Source: Labia minor (lineage: Eukaryota; Arthropoda; Insecta; Dermaptera; Spongiphoridae). Taken from it: a DNA stretch of 64,000 bases. Each line of letters begins with the position of its first letter. The stretch's first letter is position 1. The stretch is taken from assembly GCA_963082975.1 (NCBI GenBank), contig OY720344.1, positions 83,688,053-83,752,052 on the forward strand, written 5' to 3'. The notes under the pieces are model-generated. The model had not been told where the DNA came from, made no database searches, and saw only the letters and a program-made list of their open reading frames with translations. The position numbers and the translations under genes are program-made. Positions 22,111 to 33,470 of this stretch are shown here, piece by piece.

Positions 22111-24889
22111 CTGGTATGAGGAATTCCAACGCCTCCATTAAGAATTTTGTATAATTTACTTTCATAAAGAAGTTGTGGGTGTCGCGCTCGAGCGGATTCC
22201 AGTTTGATGGCCACTTCCTAAAAAGATCAAAAGTAAAGTTAAAGACTGTACAAATTTTTATTTGGTTAATCAATAACATATATAAATGAGTATATAATTA
22301 TATGAATAAATTATGAAATATTTTTTATTTTTTTTAATATCAAATTGAAATTGTTTTCAATGTTAATGGATTGAAATTGAGTGAAAAAATAATAAATTTA
22401 GGGGAAAATCATATTAAAAAAAATGATCAATATAAGAAATAATAGATTAATATTAGTATTATTATTTACTTATTTAGTTTATTTAGTTACTCTTAATTAT
22501 ATTCTATCTATAAATAAACATTAATTTTCTGAACTAATTCTCAATCAATTATACTTGTTTTTTTTTTAAATATTTTTCAATATATATAATATTTCATTAA
22601 CAAAATTTTTTATAAATTTCTATAATTATTTATAATTTTTGTTTTCAGGAAGTCTTTTAGAAATTGTTTTTATTTTTAATTTTAAATATACAATATCAAT
22701 TAAAATAAAAAAGAATTGGTCTTTTAATCAAAGATTAATTTCGAAAGGGTTTCCGGAGAAACAGGAAGTCCAATTTACCTCAAAATTATGGTCATTCTTA
22801 GGTAATGTTTAATAAAACTATCAAATTATTCTCAATTGGATAAACGGTATAGAGGCTAAAGAAAGCACCTATATTTACAATTACAAACACAAAGAGAACG
22901 CTATAAAAATTACAAAAATAGATTCTTGAAATCTTAAAACAATCAACTTTTTTAAATATTCTAGTCTAAATTAAATTATTGGACTTGGCGAAATTAGATC
23001 CTCTATATTCAAGTTAGGCGGATGAAGGGTATTACCATTAAACATAAAGCCTATTCATAAATGTATATAATTTACTTATTTTCAATTTTGGGTTTATTTT
23101 AAAAAAGTGTTAAAAATGTTATATCCTAAGAACTAAATAATTAAATTTTAAAAAATATCAAAAATGTTGGAAGCCTATAATCAGGTCTACAGTCACTAAT
23201 AAATAGTGTGTCGGGGAACTTTTTTAATCATTACCCAAAAATATATTTTTGTGTAAGTTGATATTACCCCATGGTGAAGAGTAAAAAAAACGAAATCGCC
23301 TCTTTTTAAGCATCTTTCCTATTATAGCCCCCCATGATAATTTTGAAAAGAAAACAATTGAAAAGAAAATAATTTGTAAAAATACTAACAGGTTTATAAA
23401 ATAGCAAATTAAAAATATATACTTTTTACTCACGAAAGAGTTTCATTTTTACCCCCAAAAATTTCATTTTTACTCCACATTTCGGGTAATTTATCCCGGT
23501 TCCCCGACTGCTGGTCAAAATTAATTATAGTATATTTTATTTTTTAATGTTATTTACTTTAAGGTATTAATGTATATATATATATATATTTATTTATAAT
23601 TATAAGAAAAAATGTTTTTTTCATACATTTTTTTATCTAAATAAATTAGGTATATTTTAGTAAAAAATTTTAGATGTAAAAACTATTTTTAATAATAATA
23701 CAATATGATAAATTTAGATATATTTACTAATAGGTTTTTTCATTCCAAAAATAAATTAATTATATATATATATATATATATGTTTATTCTTGGTATTGAG
23801 ACAGATTCAAAATGTATATTTTTTTAAATAAATGGCGCAATATTTTTGAGTAAAAAAACTATTAGCTTATCTAATATTTTATAAAGCAAATGAAATTTTA
23901 AATTAAAGTGATACATACAATTTTCAATTAATAAATAATCAAAACTCGTGTAAATGATAAAAATTTAAAACTAAAATTAAATAAATTGAATAAAAATAAA
24001 TATAATATAATATATAGTTAATTATCAACTTCTATTTTTATATAATATAATTTCATTTTCATTTTCCAATATACGTATTTTAATAGTGTAAAAATATATG
24101 ATTAAATAAACAGAGATAAATAATATTCTTTTATTAAATATCTGTTTTATATAAATTTTTAATTAATGGAAAAAGTAATTTGTATTTAATATCCAATATT
24201 TCAATATGACATCTTTTTTTGATCCAGAGAATTTTATAGAAATATGAAGAAATATTGCAAATAAATTCCAATAACTGCATAGATATTCAACATTAAAAAG
24301 ATTATTTAATATTTTTATGTTTGCACTTCACTTTATTTATATTTTAATTTAATATTTGGAATAAATGTAATTAAAAAATTAATTATATATATATATATGT
24401 GTGTAAAAAACTATTTAAATTTACATAAATATATACAATTGGATAATAGATTAAATTCTATTATATTTCATTTATTTTTAAGAATGTTGGTGATTTTTTT
24501 AAAAATATTTTCAAACAACACATAATTATAAGACTCAATTTTGACAGGAGTTGTCATTATTAATGTATTTTTACATTTTTTTCTTCAATAATAATTATAT
24601 TTTTATATAGGTAATCTAATTTATTATATATTATGAGAGTTTAAAGAATCAAGTTACGCTTTTCTTGAAATAGACAAAACAAAAAAACCCAAATGGATTT
24701 TTATATGAGGAAGAAAAATGCTTGTTAGTAGGCTTTATAAATAAACATATTAATGAAAAAACATACCTCTCCATTCATTATATTAATACCAAGATATATT
24801 TCACCAAAAGAACCACTTCCGATTTTTCGAACTATACGGTATTTACAACCAACTACAAATTCTTTTCCACATGGTAGATTGGTCGCCAT
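22111..24889 (-). CDS. CkIalpha: Casein kinase I alpha, first two coding exons (3' part not seen)
   Basis: Exon 1 (24889-24767) encodes [20 protein letters not shown] and [20 protein letters not shown], with the glycine-rich ATP loop GSGSFG. It ends at donor GAG/GTATG. Exon 2 (22217-22111) starts after TTTTTAG and encodes [20 protein letters not shown] then [15 protein letters not shown], with the ATP-anchoring lysine in VAIK. It ends in phase 2 at CAG/GTAGG. The phases join cleanly. [16 protein letters not shown] and GGVGIP identify the alpha branch of casein kinase I, the serine/threonine kinase that primes beta-catenin and Ci/Gli for destruction in Wnt and Hedgehog signalling. The catalytic loop (HRDIKPDN) and all later exons were not found between 22110 and 1, so the next intron is very long or the locus is a partial copy. 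Intron 1 (2.5 kb) holds a TIR element. Confidence 0.88.
22218..23203. other. CK1 alpha intron 1, 3' part
   Basis: AT-rich intronic sequence. No additional exon or RNA gene is visible. Confidence 0.5.
23204..23513. mobile_element. Small TIR element (MITE), family undetermined
   Basis: Inverted termini TAGTGTGTCGGGGAACTT (left) and CCGGTTCCCCGACTGCTG (right), followed inside by matching ATTACCC and GGGTAATTT motifs. It is about 310 bp and non-coding. The minus-strand frame inside it is low-complexity. Flanks CTAATAAA and GTCAAAAT do not give a clear target duplication. The CAG-like ends are compatible with hAT, but this is not proven. It lies inside CK1 alpha intron 1. Confidence 0.5.
23520..24766. 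other. CK1 alpha intron 1, 5' part
   Basis: Low-complexity AT sequence with several TA-repeats. No other feature is supported. Confidence 0.5.
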
Positions 24890-25140
24890 AGTTAATAGTT
24901 TTTAAGGTAACACTTAGTCTACGGGGGGATGAGTAGGGAATTTTGGATAGATTATAAGGATTACAAAATTAAAAAAAAAAAGAATGAAATCAATAAATCC
25001 TTTGAAAGAGTCCACTATAACACAACAAGATGTATCAAACAGGCGGACATTTCTCTTGCAATGAAGTGCAACTGACGTCGTCGGGGACAAAGCGGCGCTA
25101 GGCCTTCTGGGCTCTGCTGGGCGCAGATACACACCGAGTC
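24890..25140 (-). promoter_or_regulatory. CK1 alpha 5' leader and promoter-proximal region
   Basis: The composition rises sharply between about 25030 and 25140 (GGCCTAGCGCCGC, GCCCAGCAGAGCCC on the minus strand), directly upstream of the kinase start codon and with no other gene between. A CRE-like TGACGTCG lies at 25073-25080. No TATA box is evident. This is most simply the transcribed leader and core promoter. The exact start site cannot be fixed from sequence. Confidence 0.45.
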
Positions 25141-25635
25141 AAATGAATAACCAAATGACTTAATTTAAAGAAATAATAAGACAAAAAATTTATTTATAAA
25201 ATAAAATAAGCGTTTTCTGGCTAATATTACTTATCTAAAAAAATTCAATAACATTTTATATTTGAAATAAATAAACAAAATTTTTCTGAAAACAAACTTA
25301 AAACTTAAATTACCGCCATATTTAAAATGAAAAATCAATTGAAAACTTATTTTTTATATTCTAAAATTTATATATTATAAATTCTATATCTATATATATT
25401 TCATCTGAATAATTTTTTTTTTAAATTTTAGTTTTAATATTTTATTTCTTTTTGAAAATAAAATAAATGAACTTTATAAATATGAATTTATTTTAAATAT
25501 ATTTTTCATCAAAATAAAATTTATTTTTAAATATTTATTAATTATTAATTCTTAAAAATTACTTTAAAATATTTAATATAACTTATTTTAATATTAATTT
25601 ATTTATCTATATTTAATTTAATTTAATTTAAAAAT

Positions 25636-25642
25636 AAAAAAA
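25636..25642 (-). terminator. Pol III terminator of tRNA-Asp
   Basis: Seven consecutive T on the transcribed sense, two bases past the discriminator base of the tRNA. Confidence 0.8.
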
Positions 25643-25644
25643 TC

Positions 25645-25716
25645 CTCCCCGGCGGGGAATCGAACCCCGGTCTCCCGCGTGACAGGCGGGGATACTGACC
25701 ACTATACTACCGAGGA
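25645..25716 (-). tRNA. tRNA-Asp (GTC anticodon)
   Basis: A 72-nt cloverleaf. The acceptor stem TCCTCGG pairs with CCGGGGA (one T-G pair), with discriminator G. The D arm contains TAGTATAGTGG (A box), the anticodon arm is CCGCCTGTCACGCGG with GTC in the loop, and the T arm contains GGTTCGAATCC (B box). There is no intron. A run of seven T directly downstream on the coding strand is a good RNA polymerase III terminator. It decodes GAC/GAU. It lies on the same strand as CK1 alpha, about 0.6 kb upstream of its leader. Confidence 0.97.
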
Positions 25717-25719
25717 CAT

Positions 25720-28700
25720 ATTAACTTACAATATATTAATAAATTAAATTTTTAAATTTCTCTTTAATAAAATTATTAATATGAGATTAGACGAAATTAT
25801 TTTGATTTGTCCAAACTTCCTAAATTGATTTCACAACTTTTGTCTAGACCATTTTCCTAACTACCTCTATGTCTATGTATTATTTTCTAAATAAATTATT
25901 GATAAGTTGATTTATGTTTTATAATTGTTATATTGTTATATAAACTACCATGTTTAATTTTTTTTAACAATTTTAATTGCCAAACATTTTGTTATACATT
26001 TCTACTAGTAGTTTTCTTTTTTACTTATATGAGCTTTTTGATTTTTTTTTATTCCCAGCATCACCTACCTATCTATCGTCACATTTTATTCCATACCAGG
26101 TCTAGGCGTTATTTTAATATTTTTCACCATCCGTGTCTTGCTTTTTTTCCAGCCACTCTCCCGTTAGTTCTTTGTATACGTTTTTGTACATTTTACTTTT
26201 ACTTTTGGATCTCTTCTCTATTCAATCTTCTTTCTATTTCCTATTTTCAATTCTTTTCCAAATCGTTGGCCAGTAATCATTCTGGTGTGCTCTTGATGAT
26301 TTAAAATTCATCTATGCTGAAGAAATAGTATCTTGAATGTTCTAAAATTATTTTTAAATTAAAAGCCTGTTTCTTATCTAATTCTCCCTCTAAATGGAAA
26401 AAATTGAAAATTTCATAAAAATTAGAAACACATTTCTTTTATCATTTTTTTAAATTCAAAAAATTAAAATTATAAATCATAAAACCAAAATTTACCTATT
26501 TATGTGATATATTTAATTCTTTCATTTTATAATTGATTATAAATGTACATCTGACAAGTGATGCAATTGATTTTACAATTAGTTATATATTATAATGGTT
26601 ATAAAAGGATATTTGATAATATATATATATTTAAAGTATTTTATCTTGCGCAATGCTTAAATTTTTATTTAGTTAGTTATTAGTATTTAGTTTTATTGTT
26701 ATATAAACTGAAAAATCTAAATATATATACATATAGATTTATGTAAACATAGATATACATAAATATTTGGATTTATAATTTTATTAATTATAATTTAATT
26801 TATATAATAATAGTAATTTTAATTTATAATTTTATGTATATTGAATCAAAACTAAAAAATCAGTAATTAGTCATATACATCCCCTTATATGAATTTATAT
26901 GAGTAACTAAAACCAAGTGTATTTTCATAAGGAGTTTGTATATTACTGGTATTAAAAACAAATTTCTTACAAAATTAAATATTTTGTAGGATATATAACT
27001 ATTTTCGGCTTTACAACTTATTAATCAAGGAAAATATTAAATAATTGTTATTTTGATGAACATACATATTTTATTAATTATTCATACAAATATTTTCAAG
27101 TATACACAAGGAAATATATATTTTTATAACTAAAGATTGGTGTTAATATATATACAAGGTTTATTTAACATTCATTTAGTTTTTTTAATATATTATTAAA
27201 AAACAATCTGGATAATATATATACAGTGAGTTATATTTCTATTAGTAAATTAATTTAAATATTTTTTCTGTATACTTGTTTGGATATAAGTATAAATATT
27301 GAAAATAAATAAAAAATTATTTTTCTAATGTTCGTTGAAAAAATGATGGCAAAATGTTGCGACATTTTGAATAATTATTTTAATTATATAACAGAAAGGA
27401 ACTTTTTTATATATAAATAAAATCAAATTTATTAATTATATTTAATTTGTTTTGGAAATTTTGATTATAAATTGATTTAAATATATATATAATAATCAAA
27501 TATAATGTTTAAACATATTAATTTAAAATTTAAGGTTGTATCACTTGGAAATTGTTTTTTGGATTTATAATGAAATAATAAATACAATTAATATTGAGTT
27601 TTACACTGTACATGAACGAGTCCTGAACAATTGAGGAGCACAAATATCAAATCGATAGATATATTCACTTTTTTATATAATATAGTGGAAGGTCTCAATG
27701 TAGAAATACGTATGAGCCCACCAAGTAGTTTTTTAACATATTTATTATATTGCGTTATCGGTTTACTTAAAAACATTCAATGAAAAAAAATTTTTAACAT
27801 TTTTATTTAGTCTTTTATTTAACATTTGAAATGTTGCTAAATTAAATAAAATTATACTTAGTATACATATATTTAATAATTATTTTGACACAATATATTT
27901 ATTTGAAAACAATCTTTAGCTTTGTGAATTTTATCTTTAGACTTATATAAAACGGATAAAAAAATAAAAAATAATTATTCAATAGATTGAATAATGGAAA
28001 CATTATATTTTTAATTATAATCAGTTTCAATTGGTAAATGATGGTCGTTTCTATTAAATAATTTTTCCTTGTTTAAATATGAATAGAAAATAAAATTATT
28101 TGATTGAACATTTATAAAATATATTTTATTTTAAAGCTCTTATTCTTTTTATTAAAATAATTATCCTAATAATAATACTAATAATAGATTTATGTACATA
28201 TACATAAGAAATTTAAAACCAAATGAAATATTTTCAAATTTTTAAAGAAAAAAAATCATTAAATTTTACATTTTTTAATTTTTCTAATTTTATCATCAAA
28301 TATTTAAAAAATATATAATAATTTATATTAATGATTTATTAATTGATATTAAAGAAAAATATAATTGTCATTATATATGTTCATATGCTAATATCAATGA
28401 TTTTTTATTCATTTTTATCAAATTAATACATAAGTTGGACCCTTTTTTCCATTTAACTCAAAAATATTATATTTCAATTATTCTCTATTATCATTATTAT
28501 TTAATTCAAAGAAATTGATTGCTAAATAAAAATATTAATTAACGTACAAATTTTAAAAAAATTTTTTTTTGTAAATCTTAAATTTTAGATCGAAAAGTAA
28601 ATAATATATATTTCTCTAAATGACGCTTTATATGAGTAACATAACGAAATATTGATTAAAATAATTAAGAGATAAAAATAGTTTACTAATTTTTTTTAAT

Positions 28701-29002
28701 ATTCCAATCAATCACCCTTTCAACCCCAACAAACTATGCTAAAATCTTGGAATCTTCACTGGGGTATATAATATATATTAATAAATGAAAATATGAATAG
28801 CCTTTAATTATTTTTAAAAAAATGAGATCATTAATAATCAAATTCAACATTTCATCTATTAATTTTTTTAATAATTTAATTAATTATTAATATATAAATG
28901 AATCTTTTCTCGTAAAAAATATTTAATATTAATATTTTCAATTCACTAAAGTCAGGTGGCTATTTCAGAAATTAAATTATTTATAAGAATATTAAAATAA
29001 TA
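25720..29002. other. Intergenic AT-rich stretch
   Basis: About 3.3 kb of low-complexity sequence between the tRNA and the 3' end of HR96. Open frames at 25933-26304 (plus) and 27588-27776 (minus) have no recognisable motif, splice context or conserved composition, and I do not call them genes. Confidence 0.45.
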
Positions 29003-32000
29003 TTAATGTGGCTTAAGATCGAATATCTCTCGAAGGAGAGGTTCGACATGTCTTGGATTTACTCCCAAGTAGACTCTTAAATGTTCATCATTTAAACGAT
29101 GTAACTCCGCTAATTTTTGTATAAGTCGTAAAAATGTAGAGCGGCCTTCACAGCCAGGATATACACTCTCCAAATATCGCCGAAGAAGATAATAATAGCT
29201 ATTCTAAAAAAAAAAGTATATTATAAGTATTTATTTACTTTATTTTTAAAGAAATGAATAAAAAATAAATAAAAATTATTTTAATTATGTTTTTGAAATG
29301 TAGCTGTGTCATTATACTATAATAATTTCAACATTTTAAATGCAATTTATTAAATAAAACTTAACATAAATTTAATTAATAAAAATTTAATAAAGAAAAT
29401 TATATTAAAAAATAAGTGAAGGGAAACAAGGTTTTCATGATGGTATAATAATCAAAATTCAAATAAATAAAGACAACAAAATATCATTTTGTAACTTAAC
29501 TGAACATTAGAATCTAATTTACCATTTTTAAATATTTATATTTTAGATTTATTTTTAGTTTTATAAAATAAAATATATGAACTCTTGGACTCTTACAACC
29601 CTATTGATTGTTAGTAATATATCTTTTGAAATTAATTCATATAGAAAATATTTTTTTTTATATATAAAATTTAGTTTATAAGTGGATTTTCACAGCAGAT
29701 ATTATATATAAATAAAATAATTTTAATAATTAAATATTAAAAAAATTGATAATTATATTTTTTTGCCTTAAATTTTTAGTCATTCTTAAAAAAAATAAAC
29801 TTTCTAAATTATAAAAATACCTAATTACCTGTTCTAAACGTATCACATCAGAATGAACTACCCGTTGTCGTTCTGGCGTAAAAAGTGTTATAGCTCCAAG
29901 AATGTGCATAACTGATTCATCGTTTCGCCATCGTGGCTCAAAAGAGCGTAAAAACTGTTGATGAGCTTCGTAAATATTTCCTCTTGCTTCTTTTAAAACC
30001 TCTACTTTCAAATCGAGATGATCTTGTGTATGAGGTATCTGTGAGAGAAGAAAAAATCTTTCGATAAATTTGTAATTTTAAGTGATATTAGAAATATTTT
30101 CTTTAAAATTAAAATTTGAAAAATAATTTACCTTCCATGAATCTTTATCAGGGTCATAATTGATTGCACTACGTAAAATAAGCATTTCAGTACAACCACC
30201 TTTCAAAAGAGCAACTTGATCCTCTTGACATAGATTTTTAAAGGCATTTATTTTTTTACATGTTTTTATTAATCTGCGAATTGCGATCGCTGTCAAATTT
30301 ATAACATCTAAAAGGCTTTCGGACTGAAAAAAAATAATTTTATTAAAAATATATAAAGAGAGATAATATGAATAAATAAATAAAAATAAATCAATAAAAT
30401 GAAAATATATATGAAGAAAAGAACATTTCTAAATTTGTTTGTTGTTGTTTATATTTAACATTAATAAAGAAAAATTGTTATTAATATAATTCTCATTTTT
30501 ATTTTAATTATATTTTTAAAGATAAGAAATATTTAAGTTTACAAAGTTGCAATTGTTTGGGTAAAAATAAATGATTAATAATGGATGTGTGAGATAATTA
30601 TTGTATTTGTCATCATAAAATAGTCGAAGAATGTTAGGTGGACACTATTCATATTTTTGATTTATTTAAAATTATATCCTTTTAAATTTATTTATTTATG
30701 TTAAAAATATTTACTTTAAATCGACAGTCATCGCCAATGAGTGAAGTAATATCATTATCGAGTGGATCATGGAGTGCTTTATTCGCTACAATCAATTCGT
30801 TAATTTTGGCCCGTTCAGCTTCATTTAATTCACGTGAATTCTGATGGGTTTGGGTTAATGAACTATATGCTTGAAATTCCAATTTAATAGCTTCCGCAAG
30901 AATTGACTCCAATGAATCAGGTTGAACACGAAGACCATTTCTAAAAAAGAAAAATATTACTTTTATAAATTCTATATTTTATAGAATTATATTAAATAGT
31001 CAATTATTATACTAGTGTATCAATAGGATTGTTAGGAGTTATTAATGAGTATATTCAAGATTTGTAGTTGAAATAAATGTAGACAGCTTATTTTACATCA
31101 GCTACTATAATAATTATACTTCTCTAGATGGAATTTAAGTTTTTTAACAAAATTACAATTTTTAAAAAGATTTTTCTATATTAATTAATTTCTAAAGATA
31201 TCATATATTATATTACTAGGAGCGAATCAAACATAATTATATTTCATGTTCCTATTATTATTCTTACAATTATAATAAATTTACACTTCTCTAAATAAAG
31301 ACAAGTATACTTAATTATTGAGTGATTGACAATTATTTCTGATATAATTAGGTTGGAAATAAAATATATCTCATAGTTGAGCTTGCTAATACTGTAACTA
31401 AAAAAATTCACAAATTTTGAAATTAAGTTAAAAAAACTTTAATTTTATTGAATTACAATTTTTAAAATTTTTATTTCTCGGAGAGCTATTAATTTTTTTA
31501 TAAAATATTTATTATAATAATAGAATGGACTATAAGGTATCATTTCACATATTAATATTAAAATTACTCATTCTTACGGATTTTCTGTGTTTCCAGGTGA
31601 TGTTGATGAGGATTGTTGTTTTTGAATTGGATCATCATCTTCTAATTTAACGTCAAATGGATCATTAATATTTTTAGAGACTTCTTCACTGTTTGTTGGC
31701 ACAAATAAATTCATTGATGTAGTAGCTGTAGTAGTAGATGGATCCTTATGGTTTGCAGTGGTAATGACACTTACAGGATTCGATTTTGGTTCGATAGCGG
31801 CTGCCACTGGACTTGCTGGGCTTGGGGCTAAATTAGCAGGAGAGGGCGAACTTCCAGGTGATCCCCATGCCTCAGAAGTTTCTTCACCCTAATATTTATT
31901 AATTTTTTTTAATTTTATAGACTTATAAATTTAATTTTAATCGTTTGAAAAATGTAGTATTGATGTAAAATAATATTATAATCAAAAATTAAATAATTTT

Positions 32001-33434
32001 AATTGAAAATCCTGTTATTTTTGAATAACAAATATTTTCAGTGAAAAGTTTTTCTATTTTTTCTTTGTAGTGATTAATTTTTTTCTATTATTATTTTTGT
32101 TTGTTAATAAACATATTTAGTTTGTAAAATTCAAAGGTCAATAAAAAAAATTGCAAATATATAAATTAACAAATTTAATTATAAAATATTTTTTCATATA
32201 TATATATATATATATTATACTTTAAAATATTACTTTTAACTTTAAAAAATTCATTTTTTTTACCTTGTGAGCTTTAGAATAATTGACTTCATATCCTGTT
32301 GGGGGACCATTGCGTTTTTTTGCTCGATTAATCTCAATTTTCTCTCTTTTTACAGCTTTATCTTCATCTGACATAATATAGTCCTTCCTCATCCCAATTG
32401 CAAAACATTTTGCCAAGCGACATTTTTGACAAAAACGTCTCGTAATTGGAGTGATTTCGCAGTTATTAGTAAAAGGGCAACGAAATTCCTATAAATGAAA
32501 GAAAAAAAATATTCAAAATTTAAACTTTGACTTAAATGAAAAGTTCATTTAATTCAAAAATAATATTTTTCATTTTTACTTATTTTTTATTAATTATTTA
32601 CAATAAATTCGATTGTTATTTGAAAGAGTGACGGAAAAAGAAATAAATCAAACTAAAATAATTCAAATTCAAACAATGTGTTTTTAAAGAAATAATTATT
32701 AAATATATGCATATAGGAGAATGCAATGTTTATGTTTACAACCGATATTGGTAGATAAAAACGTAGGATGTTGCCAATGGAAAGTTGCTGAGATAAGGAA
32801 ATGCAATGAATTTTCTCAATACCTGCGACTGATTTGAAAATTTTTAAAACCAAATTAAACAACTGTTTAGTGGAAATTCCTTTAAAAAAGACTAAATTAT
32901 TTACAATAACAAACAAGTTTTTATAACCTTACTCTACAAAATGTAACCATTTATTATTTTCTTGCCTATCAGCTGATGTCACAATGTCACAAGAAAATGA
33001 TAATATCTTGTATACGGATACGAAACGAAAATCTAATTATGCATTTTTTTTTTATTTTAATTTAATATTATTCAAACTTTTTCCAAAATGCAGTAAGAGA
33101 ATCTCTTCCTTGTCATATATTACTTAATATAATATAATATGTTATTTAAGCAAAATTCTAATGTTCTAAGGGGGTGGGAGGTACAAATCCCTGATCAATT
33201 TTTAAATTTCCATTGTGTAATTGAGTTTGACTTGAATGGAGAAGAATATAGAATTATACTTGTTTGATCACTTGCTTTATTTTTCGGAGCATTTCTTCGA
33301 AAAAAAGCTTTACAAGACTCGCATGATACTGCATTAAAATTATGTCCGAGGGCTCTGTCCCCGCAAACGCCGCATACTTTGTCGGCGATTCGCAGCTCAG
33401 GCTGCGTCCCGTTGCTGTTGGGACTCACTTCCAT
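29003..33434 (-). CDS. Hr96: HR96-type nuclear receptor (NR1J), complete, seven coding exons
   Basis: Exons: 33470-33276 (ATG at 33434), 32488-32264, 31888-31578, 30940-30715, 30323-30132, 30038-29829 and 29203-29003. The product is about 507 aa. The DNA-binding domain spans residues 21-86. Finger 1 is [10 protein letters not shown] with P-box CESCKA, which is diagnostic of the HR96/DAF-12 group. Finger 2 has Cys 57, 63, 73 and 76, followed by [12 protein letters not shown] Ser/Thr/Pro-rich hinge (exon 3) leads to a helical ligand-binding domain including [20 protein letters not shown]. It ends with an AF-2 helix PLLREIFDL. Family role: ligand-regulated nuclear transcription factor controlling xenobiotic and lipid/sterol responses. 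Intron 1 fits only as a GC-AG intron. An in-frame open stretch back to an acceptor at 33471 means the true start could lie upstream. It is shorter than the Drosophila protein, mainly in the hinge. Confidence 0.95.
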
Positions 33435-33470
33435 CGATCCGAAAGCGAATCCTCCTCCGACAATCCTCCT

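Noticed and set aside
25933-26304. Plus-strand frame of 123 codons
   Set aside because: It is Phe/Tyr/Leu-rich low complexity, with no motif, no start context and no splice signal. It is the kind of frame expected by chance in AT-rich DNA.
27588-27776. Minus-strand frame of 62 codons between tRNA-Asp and HR96
   Set aside because: No motif, splice context or neighbour supports it.
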